Source of the DNA: Duganella sp. Root336D2
Lineage (GTDB): Bacteria > Pseudomonadota > Gammaproteobacteria > Burkholderiales > Burkholderiaceae_D
Reading direction: 5' to 3'
Assembly: GCF_001425005.1 (NCBI RefSeq)
Contig: NZ_LMDB01000038.1
Coordinates: 138,978-202,977, forward strand
Length of the DNA stretch: 64,000 bases
Shown here one piece after another: positions 1-8,736 of this stretch. The stretch's first letter is position 1; each line of letters begins with the position of its first letter. The position numbers and the translations under genes were made by a program. Under the pieces are notes generated by a model, which saw nothing but the letters and a program-made list of their open reading frames with translations, made no database searches and had not been told where the DNA came from.

Positions 1-248
1 GTGCCGGCGGTGACCACCAGGTGATCCACGCGTTCCAAGCCGGCGAATACTGCCTCGACTTCCGCACGGTCCGTAATGTCCGCCACGACGACACGCGCGC
101 CTCCCAGCGAGTCTGCCGCCTGGTTCAGTTTTGCGCGGTTGCGGCCGACCAAAGTCAGTTCGGCGCCCAGGCTCCTGGCTTGGACGGCGGCGGCCAGGCC
201 GATCCCGCTGCTGCCGCCGAAGATGACTACGTGTTGACTGTCGAGCAT
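1..248 (-). CDS. SDR-family oxidoreductase (partial, 3' end outside window)
   Basis: The first 82 codons of a short-chain dehydrogenase/reductase are present; the rest lies outside the window. Translated from the ATG at 248, the N-terminus reads MLDSQHVVIFGGSSGIGLAA, which contains the TGxxxGIG-type dinucleotide-binding glycine motif (here GGSSGIG). A VGRNRAKL segment follows (NADP-type loop), then DITD and the LVVTAG strand typical of classical SDRs. The gene is divergent from the LysR regulator starting at 359, with an inverted repeat between them, so it is probably the regulator's target. The substrate cannot be told from this fragment. Confidence 0.85.
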   Translation of the reverse strand, partial: MLDSQHVVIFGGSSGIGLAAAVQARSLGAELTLVGRNRAKLNQAADSLGGARVVVADITDRAEVEAVFAGLERVDHLVVTAG

Positions 249-332
249 ATCGTTCTTCCAGTTGAAGTTGAGTTGCGACGCAGTGTATGCTCTTCAAAAA
301 GCGTTGGGTACGCTGTCAAATCGAATGGGTGC

Positions 333-349
333 CATTCCAAAATGGAATG
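333..349. promoter_or_regulatory. 17-bp inverted repeat, probable LysR operator
   Basis: The sequence is CATTCCA-N3-TGGAATG, a perfect 7-bp inverted repeat with a 3-bp centre. It ends 9 bp before the LysR start at 359 and lies about 85 bp upstream of the divergent SDR gene. LysR regulators commonly bind imperfect dyads in such divergent intergenic regions, so an autoregulatory site is the simplest reading. This is inference from position and symmetry. Confidence 0.5.
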
Positions 350-358
350 CTGAGGGCA

Positions 359-1264
359 ATGGATCAACTCAAGGGAATGCAGTCTTTTGTGCGCGTCGTG
401 GAAACGGGCAGCCTGTCGGCGGCCGCGCGCGATGCCGGTATCACGCAGCCAACCGTCAGCAAGACAATCTCGAATCTTGAGCGAACGGTTGGCGCCCGGC
501 TGCTGGAGCGCAGCTTCACCGGCCTGACGGTGACGGATGCCGGAAAACGATTTTATGAACAGGCCAAACGCGTGCTTGACGCTTATGAGGAAGCGCTGGC
601 GGACGTGCATGGAGCGCGGGAGCAGCCCTCAGGGGCGATCCGGGTGAGCGCGCCGGTCGGCATCGGCCAGGCGCATTTGAGCGCGGCAATCCAGCACTTC
701 CTGGAAACGCATCCGAAGATACAGGTCGAGTTGATTCTGAACGATCGCATGATCGACCTGGTCGAGGAGGGCGTCGACCTTGCGGTGCGCCTTGGCGGCG
801 AGCTTCCCGGCAACCTGATCGCGAGAAAAATCGCTTCGTCGCCGCGCGTGCTGCTCGCGTCGCCGCAATACCTGGATCGCTTCGGTGCGCCGGCAGCGCT
901 GGAGGAACTGGCCGATCACAATTTCGTGCGGTACGCGTGGCTGCAAGGCGGCGACCGGATTACCTTCCATCGTGAAGGGCAAGCGTCGGAAGTCGCGGTA
1001 CGCGGACGTTTTCGTATCAACAGTTCCCATGCGGTACGCGAATGCCTGGCGTCGGGATTTGCGCTCGGGATGGCGCCACTCTGGCTGGTCGGAGACTTGC
1101 TGCAAAGCGGGCAATTGGTACGCATCCTGCCGGCGTGGGAAGCTGCGCCGCATGAAGTTCATATTCTTTATCCTTCTCGCCGCTTTGTGCCAGTGCGTAC
1201 GCGTGCCTTGATTGAATTCCTGCAAGCGACGATTCCCGCATGGCCCGGTATGGAAAAGGTGTAA
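359..1264 (+). CDS. LysR-family transcriptional regulator
   Basis: This is a 301-residue protein of normal LysR length. The N-terminal winged helix-turn-helix (about residues 1-60) contains SLSAAARDAGITQPTVSKTI, the classical recognition-helix region. A substrate-binding domain follows (about 90-295), with the GAIRVSAPVGIGQAHL start typical of the LysR subgroup that controls SDR-type enzymes. The frame is open from 287, but ATG 359 (MDQLKGMQSF) matches the family start, and the upstream start would include the inverted repeat. It is divergent from the SDR fragment and is its likely regulator. The inducer is unknown. Confidence 0.92.
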   Translation: MDQLKGMQSFVRVVETGSLSAAARDAGITQPTVSKTISNLERTVGARLLERSFTGLTVTDAGKRFYEQAKRVLDAYEEALADVHGAREQPSGAIRVSAPVGIGQAHLSAAIQHFLETHPKIQVELILNDRMIDLVEEGVDLAVRLGGELPGNLIARKIASSPRVLLASPQYLDRFGAPAALEELADHNFVRYAWLQGGDRITFHREGQASEVAVRGRFRINSSHAVRECLASGFALGMAPLWLVGDLLQSGQLVRILPAWEAAPHEVHILYPSRRFVPVRTRALIEFLQATIPAWPGMEKV

Positions 1265-1297
1265 AGGCCTTATCGATGCCTGGGCCTCGGGAACATT

Positions 1298-1957
1298 TCA
1301 GTCATCCGCGATGAGGGTGGCGCGGATGCCGCTGTGTTCACCTCCTTGAAGCAGCTGGAGAATGCTCTCGTGGCACACCAGATCGCCGGCGAAGCAGCCG
1401 CCCATCACGAACAACAGGCGCTCGTGCAAGGGCGTCCGTTCCAATAGCTGTGTATTCAGGCAGAAAGATGAAACGATCGGCTCAGGGTCAGTGGGATCGG
1501 CATCTTCTTCCTGGCCGGAATGCTCGGAAAGTTCCCGGTCCCAGCAATCGAACTTTTTTTGAAAGCCCACGTAGCAATAGTCCTCATAAAGGGACTTATC
1601 GTCATGCACCCACCACGCGGGGTGCATGGAAAGACCGGTAACTTTGCGTTCCAGCAGAGCCTCGCGCACGTGATTGCGCACGATAAGGTTGCCAGCGTCA
1701 TACATCACATCGGGTGGCACGAGCATTGGCTTGATACCTTCCTTGCGGTGACCGCGTTTTTCGCCGTTGTAGAAAGCTAGCGGCGCCGAGTCGGGCGCTA
1801 CCTTGCCCCTCCAGTATTCGCGCTCGTGCGTTTCATGGAAGGCGGTGGGATAGGGGAGCGACGCATTTCTGCCTCGCCGGAGGAAGTAGTACTCTTTTTC
1901 AAACGCGGTCATCGTCTGGCTTTCATTCGTACGCAACTGTACCCATGCGAACTCCAT
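1298..1957 (-). CDS. Imm11/Imm43-like immunity-type protein
   Basis: This 219-residue protein starts at ATG 1957, inside the 3' end of the upstream gene (35-bp overlap). Its organisation resembles the DUF1629/Imm11-Imm43 immunity families. It has a strand reading LIVRNHVREALLERKVTG in the middle, an aromatic segment YCYVGFQKKFDCWDRELSE matching the 'NvlxxxDclDrexS' pattern of those families, and a C-terminal LLFVMGGCFAGDLVCHESI. A cytoplasmic immunity role against a neighbouring toxin is inferred from this resemblance and from the position just downstream of a possible toxin gene. I recognise the family only by pattern, so a different DUF is possible. Confidence 0.5.
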   Translation of the reverse strand: MEFAWVQLRTNESQTMTAFEKEYYFLRRGRNASLPYPTAFHETHEREYWRGKVAPDSAPLAFYNGEKRGHRKEGIKPMLVPPDVMYDAGNLIVRNHVREALLERKVTGLSMHPAWWVHDDKSLYEDYCYVGFQKKFDCWDRELSEHSGQEEDADPTDPEPIVSSFCLNTQLLERTPLHERLLFVMGGCFAGDLVCHESILQLLQGGEHSGIRATLIADD

Positions 1958-3032
1958 GTCCGCGATGTTCAAGGCTGCCGCAGGCGCGGCACGATTTGTC
2001 CCGCCGGATAGCGGCCTTGCGCGTGCGGAGGTCGGAGCGCGGTACGAAAGGAAAGTCCAGCTCCTCGATCCGTGCTTCGGACAGCAATTCCTCAAGCTCG
2101 TGCACTTCATTTGCCGCACGCACGAAGTCAACGAGCAAATGCGCGAATTCCGCTACGGCGGCGTCGAGCGGTGAAGGATCTTCCTCGTCTTCGACGAAGC
2201 ATTCCAGGTGGTTGGCAACTTCATGGATCGCGTGTCCTATTACCGGTCCGCTGCAGAGCAAGGCGAGCGGCAGCATCAGGCGCAGTTCGAGCATCAGGGT
2301 GGCACCGCCCGGACCTGCCAGGTGGGCGTACAGGGACGGGGGAACCGACTCGAAAACCATCTCCATGTACGCCAGCCAGGTCAGCATGCTGTCCTGCTCC
2401 GCCAGCAGTTGGTCGATCATCCGGCGGTTATGGGAAGCCAGCACTTCACGCGCCAGTTTCGGCCGCATCGCAGGTAGTACCCGCTCGAGGAAATCGTCGA
2501 TGCCCTGCCGGTCGCCGTTGGCGATAAGAGCGGGCAGCCCGAAGATCGCGGCACGGTGTTCCTGCAGCCTTGCGGCGAAAGTGACGCCACCGCCGAATGC
2601 GCCATGGCTGAAGTCGTGCGGCGCGTCGGGCAATGTTCCTGGCAGCAGTTTGATCCCTGTTATGGCTGGCAGGCCGCCTAGGCGCCCTTTCCACCACACC
2701 CATTCGTCGGCCTCGGCGGATTGCGTCTCGTCGCCGGGCTGGGCGCCTTGCCGCATCGTGTCCGCTACGCTGCCCCAGAGTTCAGCATTGAACACGCTGC
2801 GCTTGGCGCGCAGCCATTTGGCCTGCAGCGGATTCCAGCCGCATTCCGCGGCGGCCTGGTAGGCGGCTGCGCCGCTGCCTTGCCACATTTCGCGCAAAGG
2901 CTGCAGTGCTTCCGTCAGGTGCAGGAAAGCACTGTGCAGGCGCAGGACGATGCTTTCGCGCTGCTCTTTGGCCTGGTAGGCAAGCTCCCTGGTGAGCAGT
3001 TCGATGGCGATGGGCGAGACAGGTTTTTTCAT
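1923..3032 (-). CDS. Hypothetical protein, possible truncated polymorphic-toxin component
   Basis: This 369-residue protein starts at ATG 3032 (MKKPVSPIAI), preceded by a purine-rich AGAGAG on its own strand. The first part is helical (residues about 1-70). The middle has GAFGGGVTFAARL, and there is a hydrophobic stretch near residues 270-290 (LALLCSGPVIGHAIHEVANH). An acidic helix (HELEELLSEARIEELDF) is followed by a basic, Cys-containing tail that does not look like a folded domain. Its stop lies inside the next gene, an immunity-like ORF. A cell-contact toxin carrier whose toxic domain was lost or frameshifted is one explanation. No catalytic motif is visible. Confidence 0.45.
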   Translation of the reverse strand: MKKPVSPIAIELLTRELAYQAKEQRESIVLRLHSAFLHLTEALQPLREMWQGSGAAAYQAAAECGWNPLQAKWLRAKRSVFNAELWGSVADTMRQGAQPGDETQSAEADEWVWWKGRLGGLPAITGIKLLPGTLPDAPHDFSHGAFGGGVTFAARLQEHRAAIFGLPALIANGDRQGIDDFLERVLPAMRPKLAREVLASHNRRMIDQLLAEQDSMLTWLAYMEMVFESVPPSLYAHLAGPGGATLMLELRLMLPLALLCSGPVIGHAIHEVANHLECFVEDEEDPSPLDAAVAEFAHLLVDFVRAANEVHELEELLSEARIEELDFPFVPRSDLRTRKAAIRRDKSCRACGSLEHRGHGVRMGTVAYE

Positions 3033-3147
3033 GGCGCTCTCTAGTTGCCAAAAATGCAAAGCAGCCATTATGGCAGCAAGTGCGCGGTCTTGCCGCTCAA
3101 GAGTGCGCGTATAATCCACGCGACGTTTTCAACGGGAGAATCCATCA

Positions 3148-3597
3148 ATGTCCATGCAATTCCTGCGCCGCGCCGCCGCACTGTCTGTGCTGGCCGCCGC
3201 TATCGCCATCCCGGCCCAGGCCGACAGCTTTGCTTCGTCCGCCTCGAGCGCTGGTTCCGCATCCTCCGGTAGCATTTCCGATTCCATCGGCGGCTCCAGC
3301 AAGAGCTCCAGCGGCGACGACAAGAAAGTGGCCGCCGGCCAGTACCGCGTCATCGACGTGGCCGAGGCGCCAGGCAAGCCAGGCGCAACCCGCCTGAAGC
3401 TGCAAGGCCAAGGCAATGAATTCTTCCTCACCGTGCCGAAAGCAGCCCTGGCTGACCGCGCACTGCCGGCGGGCGCGCTGGTGCAGGTGAGCGAGCGTCC
3501 TTACGGCTACGAATTCGCGTACGCCGACACCCGCCAGGCCTTCTTCCTGGCCCTCGACGACGCATGGCAACGCGAACTGCGCTCGCACGCCATCTGA
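3148..3597 (+). CDS. Secreted hypothetical protein with Ser-rich linker
   Basis: This 149-residue protein begins with a clear signal peptide (basic MSMQFLRR, hydrophobic ALSVLAAAIAIPAQA, cleavage after AQA). A low-complexity Ser/Gly segment (about residues 27-57) follows, then a compact domain of about 90 residues (YRVIDVAEAPGKPGATRLKL ... GALVQVSERPYGYEFA). GGGAGAATCC upstream acts as the ribosome site. The last 34 bp overlap the DUF2145 gene, so the two are very likely translated together and act in the same periplasmic process. I do not recognise a named function. Confidence 0.75.
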   Translation: MSMQFLRRAAALSVLAAAIAIPAQADSFASSASSAGSASSGSISDSIGGSSKSSSGDDKKVAAGQYRVIDVAEAPGKPGATRLKLQGQGNEFFLTVPKAALADRALPAGALVQVSERPYGYEFAYADTRQAFFLALDDAWQRELRSHAI

Positions 3598-4475
3598 TCT
3601 CTGCCTGCCTGGCGCTCGGCTGGAATGCCGCGGCGCAGGCTGGCGGGATGATGTTCTGCGACCGTCCGGCGAAAGTTTCGGCGGCGGCGCAGGACCACGT
3701 GCTGCGTTTCGCCGCCGTGGTGAAAGATGAACTGGAACGCTCCGGCGCTAGCGCCGCCGTGGTGTCGCGCGCCGGCCTTGACCTAGCGCGCTTCGCACTG
3801 CGCTACTCGCACGCGGGCCTGGCTTTGAAAGCCAACCCAAACAGTCCCTGGTCGGTGCGCCAGCTTTACTATGCTTGCGACGAGAAGCGCCCGCGCATCT
3901 TCGACCAGGGCATGGCCGGTTTCGTGCTCGGTGCGGAAGAACCGGCGCACGGCCACCTGTCGATGGTGCTGCTGCCGGAAGGAGCGGCCAGCAAACTTCA
4001 AGCAGCAGCGCTGGATGCGCAAACCCCTTTGTCGCTGCTGGCGGGCGAGTACAGTGCCAACGCTTATGCCTACGGCACGCGCTTCCAGAACTGCAACCAG
4101 TGGTTGGTGGAGCTGATTGCCAGCGCCTGGGGCGCATCCGCGCCGCAGCGCGAAGAGGCGCAGCGCTGGCTGCGTGAGCGCGGCTACCAGGCGCAAGCGG
4201 TCGACGTTGGCCGCACGCTGGTGATCGCCGCGCACTTCGTGCCGTTAGTGCACGTGATTGACCATCCCGACGAGGACTTGCGTGCGCAAACAATGCGCGT
4301 CAGCCTGCCTTCGTCGATTGAAAATTTTGTTCGCCGCGAAGCGCCACAAGCGCGTCGCATCGAGCTTTGCTACAACGCGAACCATATCGTGATCCGGCGC
4401 GGCTGGGAAACGATGGGTGCGGGTTGCGAAGCGCAGGCTGGTGACGAGGTTATCGCCTTTGAAAACGGAAATTAA
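3564..4475 (+). CDS. DUF2145 family periplasmic protein
   Basis: This 303-residue secreted protein has a signal sequence ending near AAQAGG (residue 28). The mature N-terminus GGMMFCDRPAKVSAAAQDHV is typical of DUF2145. Two conserved sites stand out: YSHAGLAL with His83 and FQNCNQWLVELI with Cys177. That His-then-Cys order resembles the permuted papain/NlpC-P60 fold, in which such residues form a catalytic dyad; this is my inference. It overlaps the preceding Ser-rich secreted protein by 34 bp and ends 9 bp before a GGDEF-EAL gene. The substrate is unknown; a cell-wall or lipid acyl linkage would suit the fold. Confidence 0.82.
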   Translation: MATRTALARHLISACLALGWNAAAQAGGMMFCDRPAKVSAAAQDHVLRFAAVVKDELERSGASAAVVSRAGLDLARFALRYSHAGLALKANPNSPWSVRQLYYACDEKRPRIFDQGMAGFVLGAEEPAHGHLSMVLLPEGAASKLQAAALDAQTPLSLLAGEYSANAYAYGTRFQNCNQWLVELIASAWGASAPQREEAQRWLRERGYQAQAVDVGRTLVIAAHFVPLVHVIDHPDEDLRAQTMRVSLPSSIENFVRREAPQARRIELCYNANHIVIRRGWETMGAGCEAQAGDEVIAFENGN

Positions 4476-4484
4476 CAAGGTCAT

Positions 4485-6566
4485 ATGGACACTCCCATTG
4501 CGTCGCTTTACCTGATCTCCGCAGGTGCGCTGGCAATGTCGGCATTCCAGTCTGCGCTGGTGGCTCGCAACAGTTCTTATGTGCGGGCTTGCTGGGCTTT
4601 TGCAGTAATCTGCCTGACATTTGCCTGCTTCCAGTACACGAACGTGCAGCAACAGCTGGCGCCCGGGCTGGCGGAGGCGGTCAGGGCCCACAAATGGGTG
4701 AATTTCTTCTCGCTTTTGCTGGCGCCGCAGTTCTGCTACCTGGTCGCCTCCCTGGACCCAAGCCGAAGCGCATTCCGTCTTGCCTACGGCATTGCCTTCA
4801 TATCGGCCGTGCTGGCGGTTGACAATTTCATGGTCCCTTTTGGCTATCGTTTTTCCTCATTGGCGAGCGATGCCCCAACGGAACTGGTATGGGGCGGGCA
4901 CGCCTTCCTGCTGTTTGGCGAAACGACAGCCGCTTATACGGTAAGCCGCCTGCTGTCGCTGGGCGCCGTGGTGTTTGCGGTCATCTACTTTGTTCGCGTG
5001 CAGCGGCAGCGGGCACGTTTTTCCAACCGGCTGGTATGGAGTTCCGCGGCACTGGTCGTGGTGACGACAGCCCTGGGCGGCGCTACCGATACCGGCGTGC
5101 TGCGCATGCCGTACCTGAGCGGATTCGGTTTCCTGTTCCTCGCTGCGTCTTACCTGCTGCTGGTGAGGCGCGAAGCAACCCAGCGCCTGACCGAGAAGAT
5201 TCGCATCAGCGCCGCGCTGGAGCGCGAACTGGAAAACCACAAGCTGTCCAGCAGGCGCATCGAGCGCGCCCTGACCAACGATGAACTGACCCGCCTGCCG
5301 AACCGCGAAGGCGCGCTGGAGAAGCTGCGCACCATGTCGGCCTGGAGTGAGTCGAGCATGACCCGCATGGCGGTGCTGCTGCTCGACCTGGACCGCCTGG
5401 CGATTATCAACGGCACGCGCGGCTACGAGGCCGGCAACCAGGTGCTGATCGAGGTGGCGCAGCGCCTGCGTGAACACTGCGGCAAGCGCCGGCTGGTGGC
5501 ACGCCTTGGCAGCGCGCGTTTTGTGGTCGGTATTGCCGGCCACAAGACGCTGGGAGGAATCGAACGCGAAGTGGAGGGCGTGCTGGCTGCGATCAAGCCG
5601 CCTTTCGCGGTGGCGGGCAGCATCCTCAATATGACTTTCAGCGCCGGCGTGGCAATCTATCCTGACCATGCCGAGTCGGCGGAAGACCTGCTGGCATCGG
5701 CGGGCCTGGCGCTGCACGAGGCGCGCGACGCGGGACCGGGCAGCATGCGTACTTTCCACCCATCGCTGCAGAAGTCGCTGAGCGAGCGCATCGGTCTGGA
5801 GAATGAGCTGAAGGAAGCGCTCGAGAACGGGGAACTGTTCCTGCATTACCAGCCGCAGGTCTGTGCCGTCACGGAACGCGTGCTGGGAATGGAAGCGCTG
5901 ATTCGCTGGCAGCACCCCGAGCTGGGCCTGGTGATGCCGGATAGATTCATCCCGCTGGCCGAATCGACCGGCACTATTGCGGCAATCGGCGCATGGGTGA
6001 TCGAAAGTGCCTGCCGCCAGCTGCAGGATTGGCGTGCGCTGGGCTTCAGTGAAGTGCGGATGGCGGTCAACGTGTCGGCGCATCAGCTGTTGCTGGACGA
6101 TCTTGACGACAATGTGCAATCGGCCTTGCGGCGCGCCGGCCTGATGGGCGCTGATCTTGAACTCGAGATCACGGAGTCGGTGCTGATGGAAGATCCGCAA
6201 CGCTCGATCGAACGGCTCGAGACGTTGCGCAGCCTGGGCGTGCGGCTTTCGATCGACGACTTCGGAACCGGTTACTCGTCCCTCGGCTACCTGAAAATGC
6301 TGCCGGTGCACTCCTTCAAGCTTGATCGCAGTTTCGTGCGCGACATCGGTACCAGCGAGAAGGATCTCGAAATCTGCGCCACTGCGGTCGGCCTGGCGCG
6401 CAAGCTCGGTCTCGAGATCGTTGCCGAAGGCGTGGAAGACATGGTGCAGGCAACGCAGTTGCGCCACCTGGGCTGCAACCTGCTGCAGGGCTACTACTTT
6501 GCGCGTCCGCTGGCGGCGCATGCGGCCACCAACTTCCTGATGGATCAAAGGCAGGCCGCCGCATAG
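4485..6566 (+). CDS. Membrane GGDEF-EAL protein with degenerate GGDEF (copy 1)
   Basis: This 693-residue inner-membrane protein has about seven hydrophobic helices in residues 1-230. A GGDEF-like domain (about 262-425) and an EAL phosphodiesterase domain (about 436-690) follow. The GGDEF active-site loop reads LGSARF (342-346), so diguanylate cyclase activity is not expected. The EAL domain keeps its signature residues: MEALIRW (E470), NVSAHQL, ELEITESVL, SIDDFGTGYSSLGYL, FKLDRSFV, VAEGVED and QGYYFARPL. It therefore looks like a c-di-GMP phosphodiesterase controlled by a membrane sensor. An almost colinear paralogue follows at 6638. Confidence 0.92.
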   Translation: MDTPIASLYLISAGALAMSAFQSALVARNSSYVRACWAFAVICLTFACFQYTNVQQQLAPGLAEAVRAHKWVNFFSLLLAPQFCYLVASLDPSRSAFRLAYGIAFISAVLAVDNFMVPFGYRFSSLASDAPTELVWGGHAFLLFGETTAAYTVSRLLSLGAVVFAVIYFVRVQRQRARFSNRLVWSSAALVVVTTALGGATDTGVLRMPYLSGFGFLFLAASYLLLVRREATQRLTEKIRISAALERELENHKLSSRRIERALTNDELTRLPNREGALEKLRTMSAWSESSMTRMAVLLLDLDRLAIINGTRGYEAGNQVLIEVAQRLREHCGKRRLVARLGSARFVVGIAGHKTLGGIEREVEGVLAAIKPPFAVAGSILNMTFSAGVAIYPDHAESAEDLLASAGLALHEARDAGPGSMRTFHPSLQKSLSERIGLENELKEALENGELFLHYQPQVCAVTERVLGMEALIRWQHPELGLVMPDRFIPLAESTGTIAAIGAWVIESACRQLQDWRALGFSEVRMAVNVSAHQLLLDDLDDNVQSALRRAGLMGADLELEITESVLMEDPQRSIERLETLRSLGVRLSIDDFGTGYSSLGYLKMLPVHSFKLDRSFVRDIGTSEKDLEICATAVGLARKLGLEIVAEGVEDMVQATQLRHLGCNLLQGYYFARPLAAHAATNFLMDQRQAAA

Positions 6567-6637
6567 CCGAAACAGTGGCCGCTTTTCGTGTTTGTAATAA
6601 AATAACGCGAATTGCCAAAAAGAAAATCGAGGACCGT

Positions 6638-8716
6638 ATGGATACTCCCATTGCTTCGCTCTACCTTGTCTCCATGGGAGCGCTAGCAATGTGTGCATTC
6701 CAAGCCGCTTTGCTGGCACGCAGCAGCTCTTATGTGCGGGCCTGCTGGACTTTCGCCGTGCTGTGCCTGACGTTTGCATTGTTCCAGTTCTCCAATGTGC
6801 GGCAGCAGCTGGCGCCCGACCTGGCGGCTGCCATCGCCGCACATAAATGGGTGAACCTTTTTTCGCTGTTGCTGGTGCCGCAAATCTGGTACCTGCTTGC
6901 CTCCCTCGACGAGCGCAAATGGGCGTTCCGCCTGGCCTACGCCGTGGGCTGCGTGACTGCCTGGCTGGTGGCTGACAACTTTGCCGCGCCCTATGGCTAC
7001 CGCTTTTCAGAGCTCTCGATCGACCTGCCAGGCGAATTATGGTGGGGCGAGCGTGCCTTCCTGCTGGCCGGTGAAACCACGCCGGCCTATGCGGTCAATC
7101 GCCTGCTGTCGCTTGGCGCGGCGGTGTATGCCGCGGTGTACTGCATTCGGGTCCGTAGCCAGAGCGTGCGCTTTTCCAATCGCCTGGTATGGCTCTCGGT
7201 GGTGCTGATCAGCGTCACGACTGCGCTTGGCGGCGCCAGCGATGCGGGCCGGCTGCAATTGCCCTACCTGAGCGGGTTCGGCTTCCTGTTCCTCGCTGCC
7301 TCCTACCTGCTGCTGGTGCGGCGCGAAGCCACCCAGCGCATGACGGAGAAGATCCGCATCAGCGCCGCGCTGGAGCGCGAAGTGGAGAGCCACAAGCGCG
7401 CCAGCCTGCGCTTCGAACATGCGCTGACCAACGATGCGCTGACGCGGCTGCCCAATCGCGCCGGCGCACTGGACTTGCTGCACAAAATGTTCGTCGAGAG
7501 CGAATCGAAGCTGACCCGGATGGGTGTGCTGCTGCTTGACCTGGACCGGCTGGCGATCATCAACGGCACGCGCGGCTACGAGGCCGGCAACCAGCTGCTG
7601 CTCGAGGTGGCGCAGCGTCTGCGGCAGCATTGCGGCAAGCGCATGCTGGTGGCGCGCCTGGGCAGTGCGCGCTTCGTTGTTGGCATTGCTGGACACAAGA
7701 CATGGGCCAGCATCGAGAGCGAAGTGGAGTCGATACTGGAGGCAGCCAAAGCGCCGTTCGCCATTCCGGGCACAGTGTTGAACATGACGTTCAGCGCGGG
7801 CGTGGCAGTCTATCCCGACCACGCTTCGTCGGCAGAGGACTTGCTGGCATCGGCGGCGCTGGCGCTGCACCAGGCGCGCGATGCCGGGCCGGGCAACCTG
7901 CGCGTATTCCATCCTTCGCTGCAGCAGTCGCTGAGCGAACGTATCGGGCTCGAATACGAATTGAAGGAGGCGCTCGAGAAAGGGCAGTTCGTCCTGCATT
8001 ACCAGCCGCAGGTTTGCGCGGCGTCGGATCGGGTGGTGTGCATGGAAGCGCTGATTCGCTGGCACCACCCGACGTTGGGACTGGTGATGCCCGATAAATT
8101 CATTCCGCTGGCCGAAGCGACCGGTTCCATCGCCGCCATCGGCTCGTGGGTGATCGATGCCGCCTGCCAGCAATTGGCAAGCTGGCGTGAAAACGGTTTC
8201 ACCGGTGTCCGCGTGGCGGTCAACCTGTCGGCGCAGCAGTTGCTGGTGACCGACCTGGGCGACACGGTGCAGTCGGCCTTGCAGCGCGCCGGCCTGCAGG
8301 GTGCCGACCTCGAACTGGAAATCACGGAGTCCGTGCTGATGCAGGACCCGCAGCGCTCGATCGAAAGGCTGGAGGCTTTGCGCGGTCTGGGTGTCCGTCT
8401 TTCGATCGACGATTTCGGTACCGGCTATTCCTCGCTTGGCTACCTGAAGCTGCTGCCGGTGCATGCCTTCAAGCTGGATCGCAGCTTTGTGCGCGATATC
8501 GGCAGGTCCGCCAAGGACCTGGAGATCTGCGCCACCGCGGTCGGCCTGGCACGCAACCTGGGCCTCGAACTGGTAGCAGAGGGTGTGGAGGATGCGCTGC
8601 AGGCGGCGCAGCTGCGCAAGCTGGGATGCCACCTTCTGCAAGGCTATTACTTCGCACGCCCGCTAGCCGCTTACGCCGCAACGGACTACCTGGCAAACGA
8701 CAGGAGAGTGGCGTGA
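6638..8716 (+). CDS. Membrane GGDEF-EAL protein with degenerate GGDEF (copy 2)
   Basis: This 692-residue paralogue of the preceding protein is alignable end to end with it: the same MDTPIASLYL start, the same helices, the same LGSARF in place of GGDEF, and an intact EAL domain (MEALIRWHHP, ELEITESVL, SIDDFGTGYSS, VAEGVED). The start was set at ATG 6638 by match to copy 1 and by the GAGGA ribosome site ending 5 bases before it; the frame is open further upstream. The 71-bp gap from copy 1 may hold its own promoter. It is a probable c-di-GMP phosphodiesterase. Divergence is concentrated in the transmembrane part and loops, suggesting different signals. Confidence 0.92.
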   Translation: MDTPIASLYLVSMGALAMCAFQAALLARSSSYVRACWTFAVLCLTFALFQFSNVRQQLAPDLAAAIAAHKWVNLFSLLLVPQIWYLLASLDERKWAFRLAYAVGCVTAWLVADNFAAPYGYRFSELSIDLPGELWWGERAFLLAGETTPAYAVNRLLSLGAAVYAAVYCIRVRSQSVRFSNRLVWLSVVLISVTTALGGASDAGRLQLPYLSGFGFLFLAASYLLLVRREATQRMTEKIRISAALEREVESHKRASLRFEHALTNDALTRLPNRAGALDLLHKMFVESESKLTRMGVLLLDLDRLAIINGTRGYEAGNQLLLEVAQRLRQHCGKRMLVARLGSARFVVGIAGHKTWASIESEVESILEAAKAPFAIPGTVLNMTFSAGVAVYPDHASSAEDLLASAALALHQARDAGPGNLRVFHPSLQQSLSERIGLEYELKEALEKGQFVLHYQPQVCAASDRVVCMEALIRWHHPTLGLVMPDKFIPLAEATGSIAAIGSWVIDAACQQLASWRENGFTGVRVAVNLSAQQLLVTDLGDTVQSALQRAGLQGADLELEITESVLMQDPQRSIERLEALRGLGVRLSIDDFGTGYSSLGYLKLLPVHAFKLDRSFVRDIGRSAKDLEICATAVGLARNLGLELVAEGVEDALQAAQLRKLGCHLLQGYYFARPLAAYAATDYLANDRRVA

Positions 8717-8736
8717 GGCCGGGCTTCACCATCCAG

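Noticed and set aside
4857..8641. Two long minus-strand open frames (661 and 534 codons) opposite the GGDEF-EAL pair
   Set aside because: They mirror each other because the sense genes are paralogues, and they have no recognisable domain.
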